Origin: Corynebacterium urogenitale
Lineage (GTDB): Bacteria; Actinomycetota; Actinomycetes; Mycobacteriales; Mycobacteriaceae
Assembly (NCBI RefSeq): GCF_009026825.1
Contig: NZ_CP045032.1
Span: 1,240,001-1,304,000, forward strand
Reading direction: 5' to 3'
DNA length: 64,000 nt
Every line of letters begins with the position of its first letter. Position 1 is the first letter of the stretch. This document shows positions 62,899 to 64,000 of the stretch, in pieces. The notes beneath the pieces were generated by a model, which had not been told where the DNA came from, did not search any database, and saw only the letters and a list, made by a program, of their open reading frames with translations. The position numbers were made by a program, and so were the translations under genes.

Positions 62899-64000
62899 TT
62901 ACACCACAAATTCTGCTAGCTCTGCAGCGACAGAGGTCGGCAATCGCACCTCGAGGACAGTTCCAGCGGCATCATACTGTTCGTCAATAATCGTTCCTAG
63001 CTGGTGAATTCGCGCTACGACCTCTCCACGTGTGAACGGTATGTGAAGTTTGACGTGCGAGTCTAGGCTATTGAGGAAAACCTCCAGACGCGTCTCTAAT
63101 TCTTCAATGCCTTCACCCGTATGAGCAGAGACGAAGACCACATCATCCAGACGGTGTCGCAACTCCGCGAGAACCAGCGGATCGGCGCTATCGATTTTGT
63201 TGACAACAAGGATCTCTGGCGGCGCGGGAGTTCCCGTTTCCTCGACGATGTCCCCAATCACCTTATTCACCGCCGCGATCTGTTCCATCGGGAATGGATC
63301 CGAACCATCGACGACGTGTAGGACCACGTCCGCTGCGAGAACTTCCTCCAGCGTCGAGCGGAACGCTTCCACCAACTGTGTCGGCAGGTGGCGGACGAAG
63401 CCGACCGTATCGGTGAACACGACAGCGCGTCCATCGCGAAGATTCGCGCGCCGAGTGGTCGGATCCAGTGTCGCAAATAGCGCATCCTCCACCAGAACTC
63501 CGGCACCCGTCAACGCATTAATGAGGGAAGACTTGCCTGCATTGGTGTAGCCAGCTATGGCCACCTGGGGGATTGCCGAGGCATCGCGGCGCTCGCGCTT
63601 AATCTCGCGGGAGGTCTTCATTCCCGCAATCTCCTTACGCAACTTCGCCATGTCCGAACGTAAACGTCGACGGTCAGCTTCAATTTTGGTCTCACCCGGA
63701 CCGCGCAGCCCCACACCACCATTCGAGCCAGCACGACCACCCGCCTGGCGCGACAGGGCTCCGCCCCACCCGCGCACTCGGGTGATGAGGTACTCCATCT
63801 GGGCAAGTGCTACTTGAGCCTTACCTTCTTTGGATTTAGCGTGTTGCGCAAAGATATCCAAGATCAGCATCGTTCGGTCGATGACTTTCACATCGAGCGC
63901 CTTTTCCAGAGCAATCATTTGGCCAGGGCTCAATTCGCCATCGCAGATCACGGTATCCGCCCCTGTTTCCGTGACGATACTCTTGAGCTCATCGACCTTG
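62899..64000 (-). CDS. hflX: HflX GTPase (5' end outside window)
   Basis: HflX is a ribosome-associated GTPase that splits stalled or hibernating ribosomes. The visible C-terminal ~367 residues include the HflX signature SNGGVGLRGPGETKIE with a following coiled helix, and the G domain: G1 AGYTNAGKSSL, G3 DTVGFVRHLP, G4 VNKID and G5 VSAHTGEG. The C-terminal domain ends at position 62899. The gene continues beyond the right edge, so the start is not visible. Confidence 0.96.
   Translation of the reverse strand, partial: KVDELKSIVTETGADTVICDGELSPGQMIALEKALDVKVIDRTMLILDIFAQHAKSKEGKAQVALAQMEYLITRVRGWGGALSRQAGGRAGSNGGVGLRGPGETKIEADRRRLRSDMAKLRKEIAGMKTSREIKRERRDASAIPQVAIAGYTNAGKSSLINALTGAGVLVEDALFATLDPTTRRANLRDGRAVVFTDTVGFVRHLPTQLVEAFRSTLEEVLAADVVLHVVDGSDPFPMEQIAAVNKVIGDIVEETGTPAPPEILVVNKIDSADPLVLAELRHRLDDVVFVSAHTGEGIEELETRLEVFLNSLDSHVKLHIPFTRGEVVARIHQLGTIIDEQYDAAGTVLEVRLPTSVAAELAEFVV

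Noticed and set aside
1..64000. Mobile elements, CRISPR arrays or prophage genes
   Set aside because: No transposase, integrase, spacer-repeat pattern or phage structural gene was found in any frame; gene order follows the known corynebacterial backbone.

Overview
The window reads as chromosomal core genome of a Corynebacterium (Mycobacteriales). Lineage markers seen are the phosphatidylinositol-mannoside operon (pgsA1-patA-pimA), an AftC-type arabinosyltransferase, the coproporphyrin heme branch with HemQ, a SigA with a long basic/acidic N-terminus next to ppgK, the sigB-dtxR-galE run, and a divS/lexA pair. The species cannot be fixed from the sequence alone. I see no insertion sequence, phage, CRISPR array or secretion/defence island; the window is ordinary conserved backbone with a few local peculiarities.

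Region 1 (1-11690, almost all minus strand): ruvC-ruvA-ruvB (Holliday junction processing; ruvB runs off the left edge), a DUF3817-like membrane protein on the plus strand, yebC, then pdxS-tesB-pdxT (PLP synthase with an interposed acyl-CoA thioesterase), a LemA-like membrane protein, and pimA, patA, pgsA1, a HIT hydrolase and thrS. The order is the same as in the Rv2603c-Rv2614c region of Mycobacterium tuberculosis as I recall it. Region 2 (11750-15000, minus): a copper/heme exported-protein cluster: CopC-like protein, a small Ser/Glu-rich lipoprotein, a PCu(A)C lipoprotein with a His-rich tail, and a Tat-exported DyP peroxidase, with a perfect 11-bp inverted repeat upstream. Region 3 (15068-16147): six tRNA genes (Val-CAC on minus; Gly-GCC three times, Val-GAC, Cys-GCA on plus).

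Region 4 (16266-31740): aftC-msrB, then hemE-hemY-hemQ (three late heme steps), a DUF3000 gene and rnd facing dxs, a TrmA-type RNA methyltransferase, DUF3159, DUF3710, dut, DUF3093, DUF4193, a SuhB-like phosphatase and ppgK. Region 5 (32036-46941): sigA, a DUF4190-like gene, a DEAD/DEAH helicase, DUF3039, DUF3099, a methyltransferase, dtd, sigB (with an ECF-type SigH/SigE-like promoter), dtxR-galE, DUF4192, a PAC2 protein and a Ski2-like helicase. Region 6 (46954-64000): class-II uvrA, a membrane alpha/beta hydrolase, oxyR, a Tat-exported neutral ceramidase inserted next to oxyR, hrpA, nrdR, divS/lexA (with several LexA-like boxes), sugR without the usual fructose PTS genes, uraA and hflX (runs off the right edge).

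Functionally the window is rich in global regulators (SigA, SigB, DtxR, OxyR, LexA, NrdR, SugR), envelope-lipid and cell-wall glycan enzymes, and cofactor synthesis (PLP, heme, isoprenoid precursors). Tight coupling by 4-bp start/stop overlaps is common (ruvC/ruvA, pimA/LemA-like, aftC/msrB, hemE/hemY, DUF3159/methyltransferase, DUF3039/helicase, methyltransferase/dtd). I found no convincing undescribed multi-gene system. The best leads are the ceramidase-oxyR arrangement, the copC-side palindrome and its copper cluster, the paired DnaA boxes at 43.2 kb, and the repeat-built SigA N-terminus.
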